Positions 8,075-15,489 of a DNA stretch of 64,000 nt are shown here, piece after piece; the stretch's first letter is position 1; each line of letters starts with the position of its first letter. The DNA is from Bacillota bacterium (GTDB taxonomy: Bacteria; Bacillota; Clostridia; Lachnospirales; Lachnospiraceae): NCBI GenBank assembly GCA_023443225.1, contig JAEZVF010000115.1, positions 1 through 64,000 on the forward strand. The letters are read 5' to 3'. Under the pieces are notes generated by a model that was not told the DNA's origin, did no database searches, and saw only the letters and a list, made by a program, of their open reading frames with translations. Both the position numbers and the translations under genes were made by a program.

Positions 8075-9937
8075 ATGAGCATATGGAATATTTTAAACAT
8101 TAGGCCTACACATGATACAAAAGAAGTAAAAAAAGCATATGCAAAGCAGTTAAAGCTAAATCATCCAGAGGAAAATCCACAGGGGTACCAGCAATTAAGA
8201 GAAGCTTATTCAGCTGCGTTAGAGTATTGCAAGCATCAATCGGGGGATACAATGGAGGAAAAAGTCCTAGCCATTGATATTCCTTCTCAAGTAGATTATG
8301 ATCAAGGAGATTATAATCAATCAGATTATGGACAAGCAGATTATGATCAAGCTAATTATGATCAATCAGATTATGATCAATCAGATTATGATCAAGCAGA
8401 ATTTGATCAAATGAACATTAATCAAGCGGACATTAATCCAGCAGACTATTATTCTTATGATGAGTCTGTCTTAACATCTCCATACCTAATTGAATCTGAC
8501 GAATTTATGGAGGAGGTTCATAATCTATATCATAATCCGGATACCCGCAAGGATATAAAGTGTTGGAATAAGCTGATGAATGCTAATATCATCTGGAAGC
8601 TAGAATACAGGGAGTTATTAGGGTATCGGATGAAGGACTTTCTTATGGAGCACTATCTGCTTCCCAAAGAGGTATGGGAGTTGCTTGACAGCTATTTTTA
8701 TCTTAGCGATATGGATGAAGTTATGTTTGCATTTGTTAAGCAAAATTTATATATTGCAGTAAGAAGCGGCAAGATTAAAGCTGTAAAAGGTGTATTGGAA
8801 AATGATGTGGAGCTTGAGGTTACAGATAGTAGAGGTAAAACTGCAATCCGCTATGCAGTCGAACACAGATATTATGATATCGTCTTACAGCTGCTAAAAC
8901 ATAAGGTAAACCTGGAAGCAAAAGATTCAGAAGGAAGGACAGCATTAATCGATGCGATACAAATTAATGAACTTGGGATTGTAAAGAGTTTATTAGAATA
9001 TGGAGCGAATGGTAATGTGGCAGATAATAATGGAAAGACTGCCTTAATGTATGCGGTGCAGCCTGACTATATAACAGTGGTAGAGCTGTTGTTGGAACAA
9101 GGTGTGGATATAGAAGCAGCTGACAACATTAATGGAAAGACTGCTCTTAGGTATGCAGTTATATCAAATAGTGAAAAAAGTGTAGAACTGCTGTTAAAGC
9201 ATGGGGCAATAGTTGAAGCAAAGAGAAAAGGAGCTATAAGTCTGTTCGTTATAGCAGTGAGAGCAGGAAATGTCGCTATAATGGAATTACTGCGTAAAAT
9301 TGGAGAAGATATCAATCAAGTAGATGAGGACGGTTTATCTGCCCTTGCAGCTGCGGTTGAATATAATCCTGCTTCCGTAGAATATTTAATTCGGCATGGA
9401 GCGAATCTGGAAGCAAAAAGCGACAAAACGGATGTTATAAAGATCGCAATTAGTAAAAATAAATTAGAAGCACTTCAATTTTTGATTCGTGGTGGTGCAG
9501 ATATTAAAGCCTGGCGATGCGGTGTAAAGAATGCTCTAATGCTCGCAACGTTCTATGGCAACACAGAAATTGTAAAATGTTTGTTAGATAGCGGTATTCC
9601 AGTTAACGAATCGACATTTGATCCGGATTATGGAAGAGATTGTACGGCATTGTTTTATGCTGCAATCTGCGGTAAGGAGGCAGCTGCAAGCCTTCTTCTT
9701 GAGTACGGTGCAGAGGATACCTGTCTGAATATCATTTACTCCAGCTCTGCAGGTTTACTCGACCGGGTAAAACATCTAGTGGAAATTGAAAAAGCAGACA
9801 TTAATGAAGTGGATGAGAAAGACGGATCTACCGCATTAATATGGGCAGTTAAAAATGAAAAAACAGAAGTGGTACAATACCTTATTGAACAAGGTGCTTT
9901 TATTAACGTGTCGAAAAAAACTTATCTTCTCCGTTAA
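8075..9937 (+). CDS. J-domain/ankyrin-repeat protein 2, main part
   Basis: A paralogue of the previous J-ankyrin gene. ATG at 8075 follows AGGAGAT. Residues 1-55 are the J-like domain with HPE at 30-32 instead of HPD. Residues 73-123 are a low-complexity [SAG]-[DN]-Y-[DNG]-Q pentapeptide tract, absent from protein 1. Residues about 145-210 repeat the conserved CW.KLM.A...W.LE.REL block, and ankyrin repeats follow to the end. The frame terminates unnaturally (NVSKKTYLLR) after an A7 run at 9914-9920. A -1 shift there yields NLSSPLIEAALIPNIELMDIL, which joins the next frame. It probably serves HscC in place of, or beside, protein 1. Confidence 0.8.
   Translation: MSIWNILNIRPTHDTKEVKKAYAKQLKLNHPEENPQGYQQLREAYSAALEYCKHQSGDTMEEKVLAIDIPSQVDYDQGDYNQSDYGQADYDQANYDQSDYDQSDYDQAEFDQMNINQADINPADYYSYDESVLTSPYLIESDEFMEEVHNLYHNPDTRKDIKCWNKLMNANIIWKLEYRELLGYRMKDFLMEHYLLPKEVWELLDSYFYLSDMDEVMFAFVKQNLYIAVRSGKIKAVKGVLENDVELEVTDSRGKTAIRYAVEHRYYDIVLQLLKHKVNLEAKDSEGRTALIDAIQINELGIVKSLLEYGANGNVADNNGKTALMYAVQPDYITVVELLLEQGVDIEAADNINGKTALRYAVISNSEKSVELLLKHGAIVEAKRKGAISLFVIAVRAGNVAIMELLRKIGEDINQVDEDGLSALAAAVEYNPASVEYLIRHGANLEAKSDKTDVIKIAISKNKLEALQFLIRGGADIKAWRCGVKNALMLATFYGNTEIVKCLLDSGIPVNESTFDPDYGRDCTALFYAAICGKEAAASLLLEYGAEDTCLNIIYSSSAGLLDRVKHLVEIEKADINEVDEKDGSTALIWAVKNEKTEVVQYLIEQGAFINVSKKTYLLR
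8291..8443 (+). repeat. 15-bp tandem repeats encoding a D-Y-D-Q pentapeptide tract
   Basis: About ten imperfect copies of a 15-base unit (GATTATGATCAATCA-like) encode SDYDQ/ADYDQ/ANYDQ repeats between the J-like domain and the following conserved block of J-ankyrin protein 2. Copy number could vary by slippage without changing frame, and the first copies are the most alike. An acidic, tyrosine- and glutamine-rich linker is expected to be disordered. Confidence 0.85.
9914..9920 (+). other. A7 run at the J-ankyrin 2 frame break
   Basis: Zero-frame codons TCG AAA AAA ACT lead to a stop at 9935-9937. Slipping back one base on AAA gives AAA AAA AAC TTA and an open ankyrin frame through 10584. Unlike the site in paralogue 1 it is not a full X_XXY_YYZ heptamer, because the base before the first AAA codon is G, so single-tRNA or transcriptional slippage, or a one-base deletion, would be needed. 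Confidence 0.4.
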
Positions 9938-9969
9938 TCGAAGCAGCTCTAATTCCAAATATCGAACTT

Positions 9970-10587
9970 ATGGATATACTGATATTGCATGGTGCTGATA
10001 TAGAGTTAAAAACAGAGGAAGGCTTTACTGTATTGTTTCGGTGTGCGATAGAGACCGGAACTTATGCATTGGAATATCTGATTGAAAAAGGTGCGAATAT
10101 AGAAGTTAGGGACATACGTGGACTTACTACTCTCATGGCTGCTTCCATGAGCAAAAAATTATATTCTGTTAAGTGTCTGATTGAAAAGGGTGCAGATATC
10201 AATGTATATGATAAAAATGGAGATAATGCTATGGCCCACGCCATTAGGGTTAACCAAGCGAATATTGTATATTTATTAATGAAAAATGGAGCTGATATAA
10301 ATTTCATTGATAAAAAAGGGCGTACTTATCTGCATCTTGCAGCAGTATTTGGACATCTTAACTTGGTTAAATTGTTTCTAAAAAATGGAATGAATCTAAA
10401 TGACAGGTGCAATGACGGTAACACGATATTATTAACAGCAGCAGAGAATAATCACATAAATATTGTAAAGTACATAATAACCGAGGAAGAAGGGTTTGAT
10501 ATCAACGCTAAGAACAACAAAGGAAAAACTGCTTTTGATTTTGCAGTTAAGAATGACAACAGTGAAATGATAGAGCTTCTAATATGA
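9970..10587 (+). CDS. J-domain/ankyrin-repeat protein 2, C-terminal ankyrin part
   Basis: A 205-residue frame of about six ankyrin repeats (GADIELKTEEGFT, GANIEVRDIRGLTTLMAA and so on). The ATG at 9970 lies inside a repeat with no convincing ribosome site, and in-frame coding sequence extends back to the A7 run at 9914, so this is the tail of the protein begun at 8075. The frame stops at TGA (10585-10587), but the same frame continues for 30 coding-like codons (CDRVETEKYVKTPISI, then EQLFKLDTDLLEEY) to TAA at 10678-10680. The true end may therefore be 10680, cut short by a nonsense mutation. Confidence 0.75.
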   Translation: MDILILHGADIELKTEEGFTVLFRCAIETGTYALEYLIEKGANIEVRDIRGLTTLMAASMSKKLYSVKCLIEKGADINVYDKNGDNAMAHAIRVNQANIVYLLMKNGADINFIDKKGRTYLHLAAVFGHLNLVKLFLKNGMNLNDRCNDGNTILLTAAENNHINIVKYIITEEEGFDINAKNNKGKTAFDFAVKNDNSEMIELLI

Positions 10588-10702
10588 TGTGATAGAGTGG
10601 AAACTGAAAAATATGTCAAAACTCCGATAAGCATAGAACAGCTATTTAAATTAGATACTGATTTACTGGAGGAATATTAACTAGGAGAGGATATTTATAG
10701 TT

Positions 10703-11203
10703 ATGAGAATAGAGGATTTGACACAGAAGCTGGTTCATAGCCGATTACTTCAAAATGAAGAACAAGTTCAAGCCTTTGAACAATCCATTGAAAGTATAAT
10801 ATCTATGAAAACCAGTGACTGTATTAAAAAATTATGTTTGGGTTTTGATGATAGCACTGAAAATGATGAAGTTATGTTTGGTTTATTACATACCATTGAA
10901 TCCTTTGATCAGGAATTGGGATTGGAGCAATCATTAATAAAGCTGGCGGAAGCACTTCGTTATATGCTGCCGCATGCAAAAGAGTGGGCGAAGATATTTC
11001 ACAAAAGAATACTAAATCAGGATGAAACGCGTAACGCATATGCAACAGTTATTTCGTACGCAGACAACGCCACCAGGGATCTTGTAATATCCTTGGTGAA
11101 TGAAATCAAGATTAAGAATCCTGAAAAATTTGCAAAAAATACAGAAGAATTCCTATCGTCTATAAAAGCTTATAGAAACTTGGAGGAAAACGTGAATGAA
11201 TGA
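10703..11203 (+). CDS. Imm30-like immunity protein
   Basis: A 166-residue, mostly helical cytoplasmic protein. The pattern L...R.LQNEEQ...FE.SIE.I, LCLGFDDST...EVMFGLLHTIESF and a long C-terminal helical half fits the Imm30 family of polymorphic-toxin immunity proteins. AGGAGAGG lies upstream of the ATG. Its last eight bases overlap the next gene, another immunity family, so the two are translationally coupled. No toxin gene is adjacent. The family assignment is from motif recall and should be tested with a profile search. Confidence 0.6.
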   Translation: MRIEDLTQKLVHSRLLQNEEQVQAFEQSIESIISMKTSDCIKKLCLGFDDSTENDEVMFGLLHTIESFDQELGLEQSLIKLAEALRYMLPHAKEWAKIFHKRILNQDETRNAYATVISYADNATRDLVISLVNEIKIKNPEKFAKNTEEFLSSIKAYRNLEENVNE

Positions 11204-11672
11204 AGAAGCAAGGTTAAATGAACTTTACCAAAAAATTTCTGATGTTATAATACAAACATTACCAGAAAAATGGACGAAAGTGTATCTGTACGGAGAAATA
11301 GCAGAGGGTGTACGAAAGTCGTATTTTTTCTACTATCCTGAGAATGGAAATTCTCCGGTTTATTGCCATGATATACCGGAGCTTTTTCCGGTAAGTCAGG
11401 AAGAGTATGATAGGCTATGGTATCTGTCGCTGGATTATCTGAAAGAATTATGGCTGGAATTCAAGAAGTTGGAACGAAGCCAGTGGACAAGCTTAACACT
11501 AAACTTTGATTCTACAGGAAGCTTTAAGATTGACTATGATTATGATGATCTCTCAAAGGTGAATGATCATGAACGAATGATTGTCTGGGAATATAATTAT
11601 CTTGGACTGGTGCCTCAGCATGAATCTGATAGAAGATATTTGGAACATTATCTTAAAAGTAAGAAGAATTAG
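11196..11672 (+). CDS. YezG-family (DUF600) immunity protein
   Basis: A 158-residue protein with the characteristic YezG wording: MNEEARLNELYQKI, LPEKW.KVYLYGEI, PVYCHDIPELFPVS.EEYD, SLDYLKELW.EFK and WTSLTLNFDSTGSFKIDY, then IVWEYNYLGLVP. YezG neutralises the LXG-type toxin YeeF in Bacillus subtilis, and many genomes carry orphan copies. GGAGG precedes the ATG, which overlaps the preceding Imm30-like gene. No LXG toxin is in the window, so this is probably an orphan immunity gene against toxins of neighbours, or a leftover. Confidence 0.85.
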   Translation: MNEEARLNELYQKISDVIIQTLPEKWTKVYLYGEIAEGVRKSYFFYYPENGNSPVYCHDIPELFPVSQEEYDRLWYLSLDYLKELWLEFKKLERSQWTSLTLNFDSTGSFKIDYDYDDLSKVNDHERMIVWEYNYLGLVPQHESDRRYLEHYLKSKKN

Positions 11673-11679
11673 GGGGCAA

Positions 11680-12031
11680 ATGAAAAAGCATTTTAGGAAA
11701 AGTTATTGCCTGTTGAGGTGAAAAAATACTATAAAGAACACAAACTGGATATTTTACTCCGTGCCATATCAACCCATCCTTCAACCAATAATGTAATGGA
11801 CTTAATATAATTATTGGAAGAAAGGAAAAAAGAAATATTGTTAAGTATGGGTATAACTGATCCTGTACCATCGGCATATAAACTAGGTGCTTAGATGCAG
11901 ATTCGTCAGTAGAAGCAATTAAATGGATAAAAGAGGATGCTAAGGAAGAAGTTTTAGAAAAGGTGAAAGATTTGTCAATAGAAGTTTTGCACCTATATCT
12001 GGAGTGCTATGAACTTATACATATGTTTTAG
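11680..12031 (+). pseudogene. Decayed small gene of unknown function
   Basis: A ribosome site AGGGGGC and ATG at 11680 open MKKHFRK, but the coding pattern then jumps frame to LLPVEVKKYYKEHKLDILLR, meets an in-frame TAA, continues LLEERKKEILLSMGITDP and jumps frame again at GCTTAG into DADSSVEAIKWIKEDAKEE, ending at 12031. Two of the breaks would be mended by one base in short A or T runs. The reconstructed product would be about 117 helical residues. I do not recognise the family; it follows the immunity genes and may be part of that island. Confidence 0.55.
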
Positions 12032-12063
12032 GGTATTGGATCATGAGGGTTCAATGCCTCTTT

Positions 12064-12942
12064 TTATCGTTTACGGTATTCCCGAGGCGAACTTCCTGTG
12101 ATCCTTTTAAATTGCTTATTAAAATTAGACAAATTGTTAAAGCCACAGTTGTAGGAGATAGTCGATATGTCATCAGTTGTTTCTATCAGCGCTGTGCATG
12201 CGGCTTTGATCCTGAGATGGGTCAGAAATTCAATCGCACTGCAGCCAACGGCTTTTTTAAAGGAGTTCATGAAGTGACTTGAACTGATGGCACATTTAGC
12301 GGCAAGCTCGTTGATTGTGATGGAATCCATATAGCAATAGGTTATATGCTCCAGAGCCGGACGGATTAGGGAAGAATAACTGATATCGTCGCCCTGAAAG
12401 GAAGACAGATTTTCGTTTTTTTCAAAATACCAGTAAAGTTGCAATAGAATGCTTTTTAATAAAAGGTCATCATATGGATTGTTTTTGTTTGCACAGCTTA
12501 TGATTGTCTCTGTTAGGGAGTGTATGACCGAATAATCCGGGTGGCTTGAGTCATATTTCATATTTACGCGCAGTTGTCCTGTGATAAGAGGGCGTACACA
12601 ATGGGTACTACTGCGATCATTGCTTTCAAGCCCGAGCATGTTGGCGTGAAATACAAAGGCAATATAATGCAGATTCATGTTGGAAGAAGGGTAGGCGGCA
12701 TGCAGCATATTGGGGGCAATCATAATCACGTCCCCGTGGCTTACAGGAAAGTGTTCGTCTCCACAGATGAAGTCACCCTTTCCCTGCAATACATAATCAA
12801 TTTCAAACTCGTTATGCCAGTGCATAGGCACGTTGGGAAAAGAATTTGGTATATGGCATTCATAGATACTGTAGGGAACCAATGAAGAACTGTGCTGGCG
12901 CTGTTCTTTATTATCGAGTGATGCAATTATCGTATATTTCAT
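12064..12942 (-). CDS. AraC-family transcriptional regulator
   Basis: A regulator of about 292 residues. The start chosen is the ATG at 12942 because GGAGGTC precedes it at good distance; an upstream in-frame ATG at 12999 has none. The N-terminal cupin (MHWHNEFEIDYVLQGKG and HGDVIMIAPNMLHAAYP) is the usual sugar-sensing domain. The last 100 residues hold the two helix-turn-helix motifs (ITINELAAKCAISSSHFMNSFKK, split here, and DISTISYNCGFNNLSNFNKQFK) and the PREYRKR end. It is divergent from the GH31 gene at 13091 across about 150 bases and probably activates it. Confidence 0.9.
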   Translation of the reverse strand: MKYTIIASLDNKEQRQHSSSLVPYSIYECHIPNSFPNVPMHWHNEFEIDYVLQGKGDFICGDEHFPVSHGDVIMIAPNMLHAAYPSSNMNLHYIAFVFHANMLGLESNDRSSTHCVRPLITGQLRVNMKYDSSHPDYSVIHSLTETIISCANKNNPYDDLLLKSILLQLYWYFEKNENLSSFQGDDISYSSLIRPALEHITYCYMDSITINELAAKCAISSSHFMNSFKKAVGCSAIEFLTHLRIKAACTALIETTDDISTISYNCGFNNLSNFNKQFKRITGSSPREYRKR

Positions 12943-13090
12943 ATCTGACCTCCATGCATAACAACCCAAATTACAACTAAAATCATAGAATAGTATCAAA
13001 AATATATAGTATTTCAGAAGAAATGTAACTGTTTATAGAGTATTATATCATTGTAATCCAAAAAATCAATTGACATAAGGAGGATGTACT

Positions 13091-15112
13091 ATGAAATTTT
13101 TAGATGACAATGGGGCATTGGTGTTTTACCAAAATGGTGAAATGGGGCGAATCGAAGCCTGGGGTAAGGAATCTGTCAGAGTACGTACCACCATGCTTGG
13201 CAAGCTTAATGGAAATAATTGGGCGCTGACAGAAAATGTTGACAATATATATAGCAGTGTAAAGATTGAAAAGGAAGATCATTGGGTTGGAGATGGAACC
13301 ATTGATCAGAGGGAGATTGCTACAATCACGAATGGTCGTATTAAGGTAGTTGTGAATTTTGTGGGTATCATTTCGTTTTATAAAGATGACAAGTTGTTCC
13401 TTCGTGAATATTTCCGTATGTATGATGGAACCATTTCTAAAGAGAGCCGTTGCTTGAAAGTGATTAACCGCGAGTGGAAGGGAATCATTGGTGGAAGCGA
13501 TTATTCTTTGAATGTAAAATTTGAAAGTAATAAAGGTGAGAAAATCTTTGGTATGGGCCAATATCAACAAAATGATATGGACCTTAAGGGCTGTGTATTG
13601 GAATTGGCTCAGCGTAATTCTCAGATTTCTGTTCCTTTTGCTGTATCTTCCTTAGGATACGGCTTCCTTTGGAACAACCCGGCTGTTGGTCGTGTAACCT
13701 TTGGTAAGAACTATACAGAGTGGATTGCAAGATCTACCAAGGAGATGGATTACTGGATCACTGTGGCAGATACACCAAAGCAGATTCTGGCAAACTATAC
13801 CGCAGTTACCGGTCACGCTGACATGTTTCCGGAAGATCTGATGGGGCTTTGGCAATGCAAGCTGCGTTATAGAACCCAGGATGAGGTTCTGACTGTTGCT
13901 CGTCAGTATCAGAAGGAAGGCATTAAAATTGACCAGATCGTCATTGACTTTTTCCATTGGACAGTACAAGGTGACTGGAAATTCGATACACAGTACTGGC
14001 CGAATCCTAAGGCTATGGTTGATGAGCTTCACTCTATGGGGATCAAGGTTATCGTATCTGTATGGCCTTCTGTGGATCGTAAGAGTGAAAACTTTGGTCC
14101 GATGATGGAAAGAGGACTTCTAATCAAGACAGAGCGTGGCACTGCACAGACCTACGATTATCAGGGAGACTGTGTGGAAATCGACCCTTTCAATCCTGAG
14201 ACACGTAAGTATGTATGGGAAGTATGCAAGAAAAATTACTACGATTTCGGCATCGATGCTTTCTGGCTGGATAACTCTGAACCGGATTATGGTGTGTATG
14301 ATTTTGAGAATTACAGATATTGTGATGGACCTGCATTGAGTATCAGCAATATGTATCCTCAAATGTACAGTCGCTTATTTTATGATGAGATGAGTAAGGA
14401 TAATAAGCCTGTTGTAAATCTGCTTCGTTGTGCTTGGGCCGGTTCCCAGAAGTATGGGAATGTGGTCTGGTCCGGTGACGTGCCAAGTACCTTTGAAGCC
14501 TTTGCTGATCAGCTGCAGTGCGGTTTGAACATGGGACTTGCAGGTATTCCATGGTGGACGACAGATATCGGTGGCTTCATGACAGATGATGTAAATGATC
14601 CTGATTTCAGACAGCTCCTAATCCGTTGGTATCAGTTCGCAGTATATTCTGCTGTAATGCGTATGCACGGCGACAGAGGTCCTTACAACATTCCACCGTT
14701 GGATAATAGAGACTGGGGTGGCGGCTACCTTCATACAGGCCAGCCAAATGAACTTTGGAGTTATGGGGAAGACAATTATAAGATTATGAAGAAATACTAT
14801 GATATCCGTATCAGTATGCATGATTATATCAAAAAGCTTTATGAAGAAGCTCATACGAATGGCTCTCCATTGATTCGTACCATGTTCTATGAATTTCCTG
14901 AAGATGAGAAATGTTGGGAACTTCAGGATCAGTATATGTTTGGTGACAAATATCTTGTAGCGCCGATTCTTCATTTGAATGAATTCAAGAGAGACTTATA
15001 TCTCCCTGCCGGTGAGTGGATATTGACCTCTACCGGAGAAAAGTATACCGGCGGCATAACGGTATCAGTTGATGCACCAATCGAATACTCTCCGGTATTT
15101 GAACGAATATAA
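13091..15112 (+). CDS. Glycoside hydrolase family 31, alpha-xylosidase-like
   Basis: A 673-residue enzyme without signal peptide, so probably cytoplasmic. The (beta/alpha)8 barrel of GH31 is clear: WQCKLRYRTQDEVL, VIDFFHWTVQGDWKFD, the nucleophile region FWLDNSEPD (Asp394) and the acid/base region WSGDVPSTFE (Asp463), then the WWTTDIGGF substrate loop. The FHW...GDWKF subsite is typical of alpha-xylosidases that remove xylose from xyloglucan oligosaccharides, although alpha-glucosidase activity cannot be excluded. AAGGAGG precedes the ATG. The divergent AraC gene probably controls it. A degenerate partial copy of its 3' half lies at 18818-18971. Confidence 0.9.
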   Translation: MKFLDDNGALVFYQNGEMGRIEAWGKESVRVRTTMLGKLNGNNWALTENVDNIYSSVKIEKEDHWVGDGTIDQREIATITNGRIKVVVNFVGIISFYKDDKLFLREYFRMYDGTISKESRCLKVINREWKGIIGGSDYSLNVKFESNKGEKIFGMGQYQQNDMDLKGCVLELAQRNSQISVPFAVSSLGYGFLWNNPAVGRVTFGKNYTEWIARSTKEMDYWITVADTPKQILANYTAVTGHADMFPEDLMGLWQCKLRYRTQDEVLTVARQYQKEGIKIDQIVIDFFHWTVQGDWKFDTQYWPNPKAMVDELHSMGIKVIVSVWPSVDRKSENFGPMMERGLLIKTERGTAQTYDYQGDCVEIDPFNPETRKYVWEVCKKNYYDFGIDAFWLDNSEPDYGVYDFENYRYCDGPALSISNMYPQMYSRLFYDEMSKDNKPVVNLLRCAWAGSQKYGNVVWSGDVPSTFEAFADQLQCGLNMGLAGIPWWTTDIGGFMTDDVNDPDFRQLLIRWYQFAVYSAVMRMHGDRGPYNIPPLDNRDWGGGYLHTGQPNELWSYGEDNYKIMKKYYDIRISMHDYIKKLYEEAHTNGSPLIRTMFYEFPEDEKCWELQDQYMFGDKYLVAPILHLNEFKRDLYLPAGEWILTSTGEKYTGGITVSVDAPIEYSPVFERI

Positions 15113-15489
15113 GCTATCCAGTTACGCCCCCTGTATCATCAAAGAAATAAACATGTTTTGTATTATCCTCGTTATATCATATGTTTGATAGAATCTCACT
15201 AAGTAAGCATGTGAGAAAGTCCCTTTTTTGACCGTTCAAGGCATGTGGATAGCTGTGTGTTGCTATGCAGAGCAAATACCTAGAAATCCTTGATTTTACG
15301 CAGCATACTCCTATAAATGCACTCCACTCTATAAAGCGGCGAGATTCTTTTTAGCTTCTGAATTTCTATTAATAACTTCGGAAACCACAAAAATTATCAA
15401 AAGATTGATTGCTGATGAAATTTAGTAATTATTGTGGTATAATTAATATAGTTGAGAATTATTTCTACGAAATAGATAGGAGGATGAAA
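15113..15489. other. Intergenic region between GH31 and aldo/keto reductase
   Basis: No gene is visible. A weak stem TCTCAC/GTGAGA (15194-15199 with 15211-15216), followed a few bases later by TTTTTT, may terminate the GH31 transcript. An AT-rich stretch near 15430-15470 could hold the promoter for the reductase. An in-frame ATG at 15415 lengthens that gene but lacks a ribosome site. Confidence 0.4.

Noticed and set aside
8291..8443. Possible CRISPR or protein-binding array at the 15-base repeats
   Set aside because: There are no spacers; units are contiguous, in frame and translated as a pentapeptide tract.
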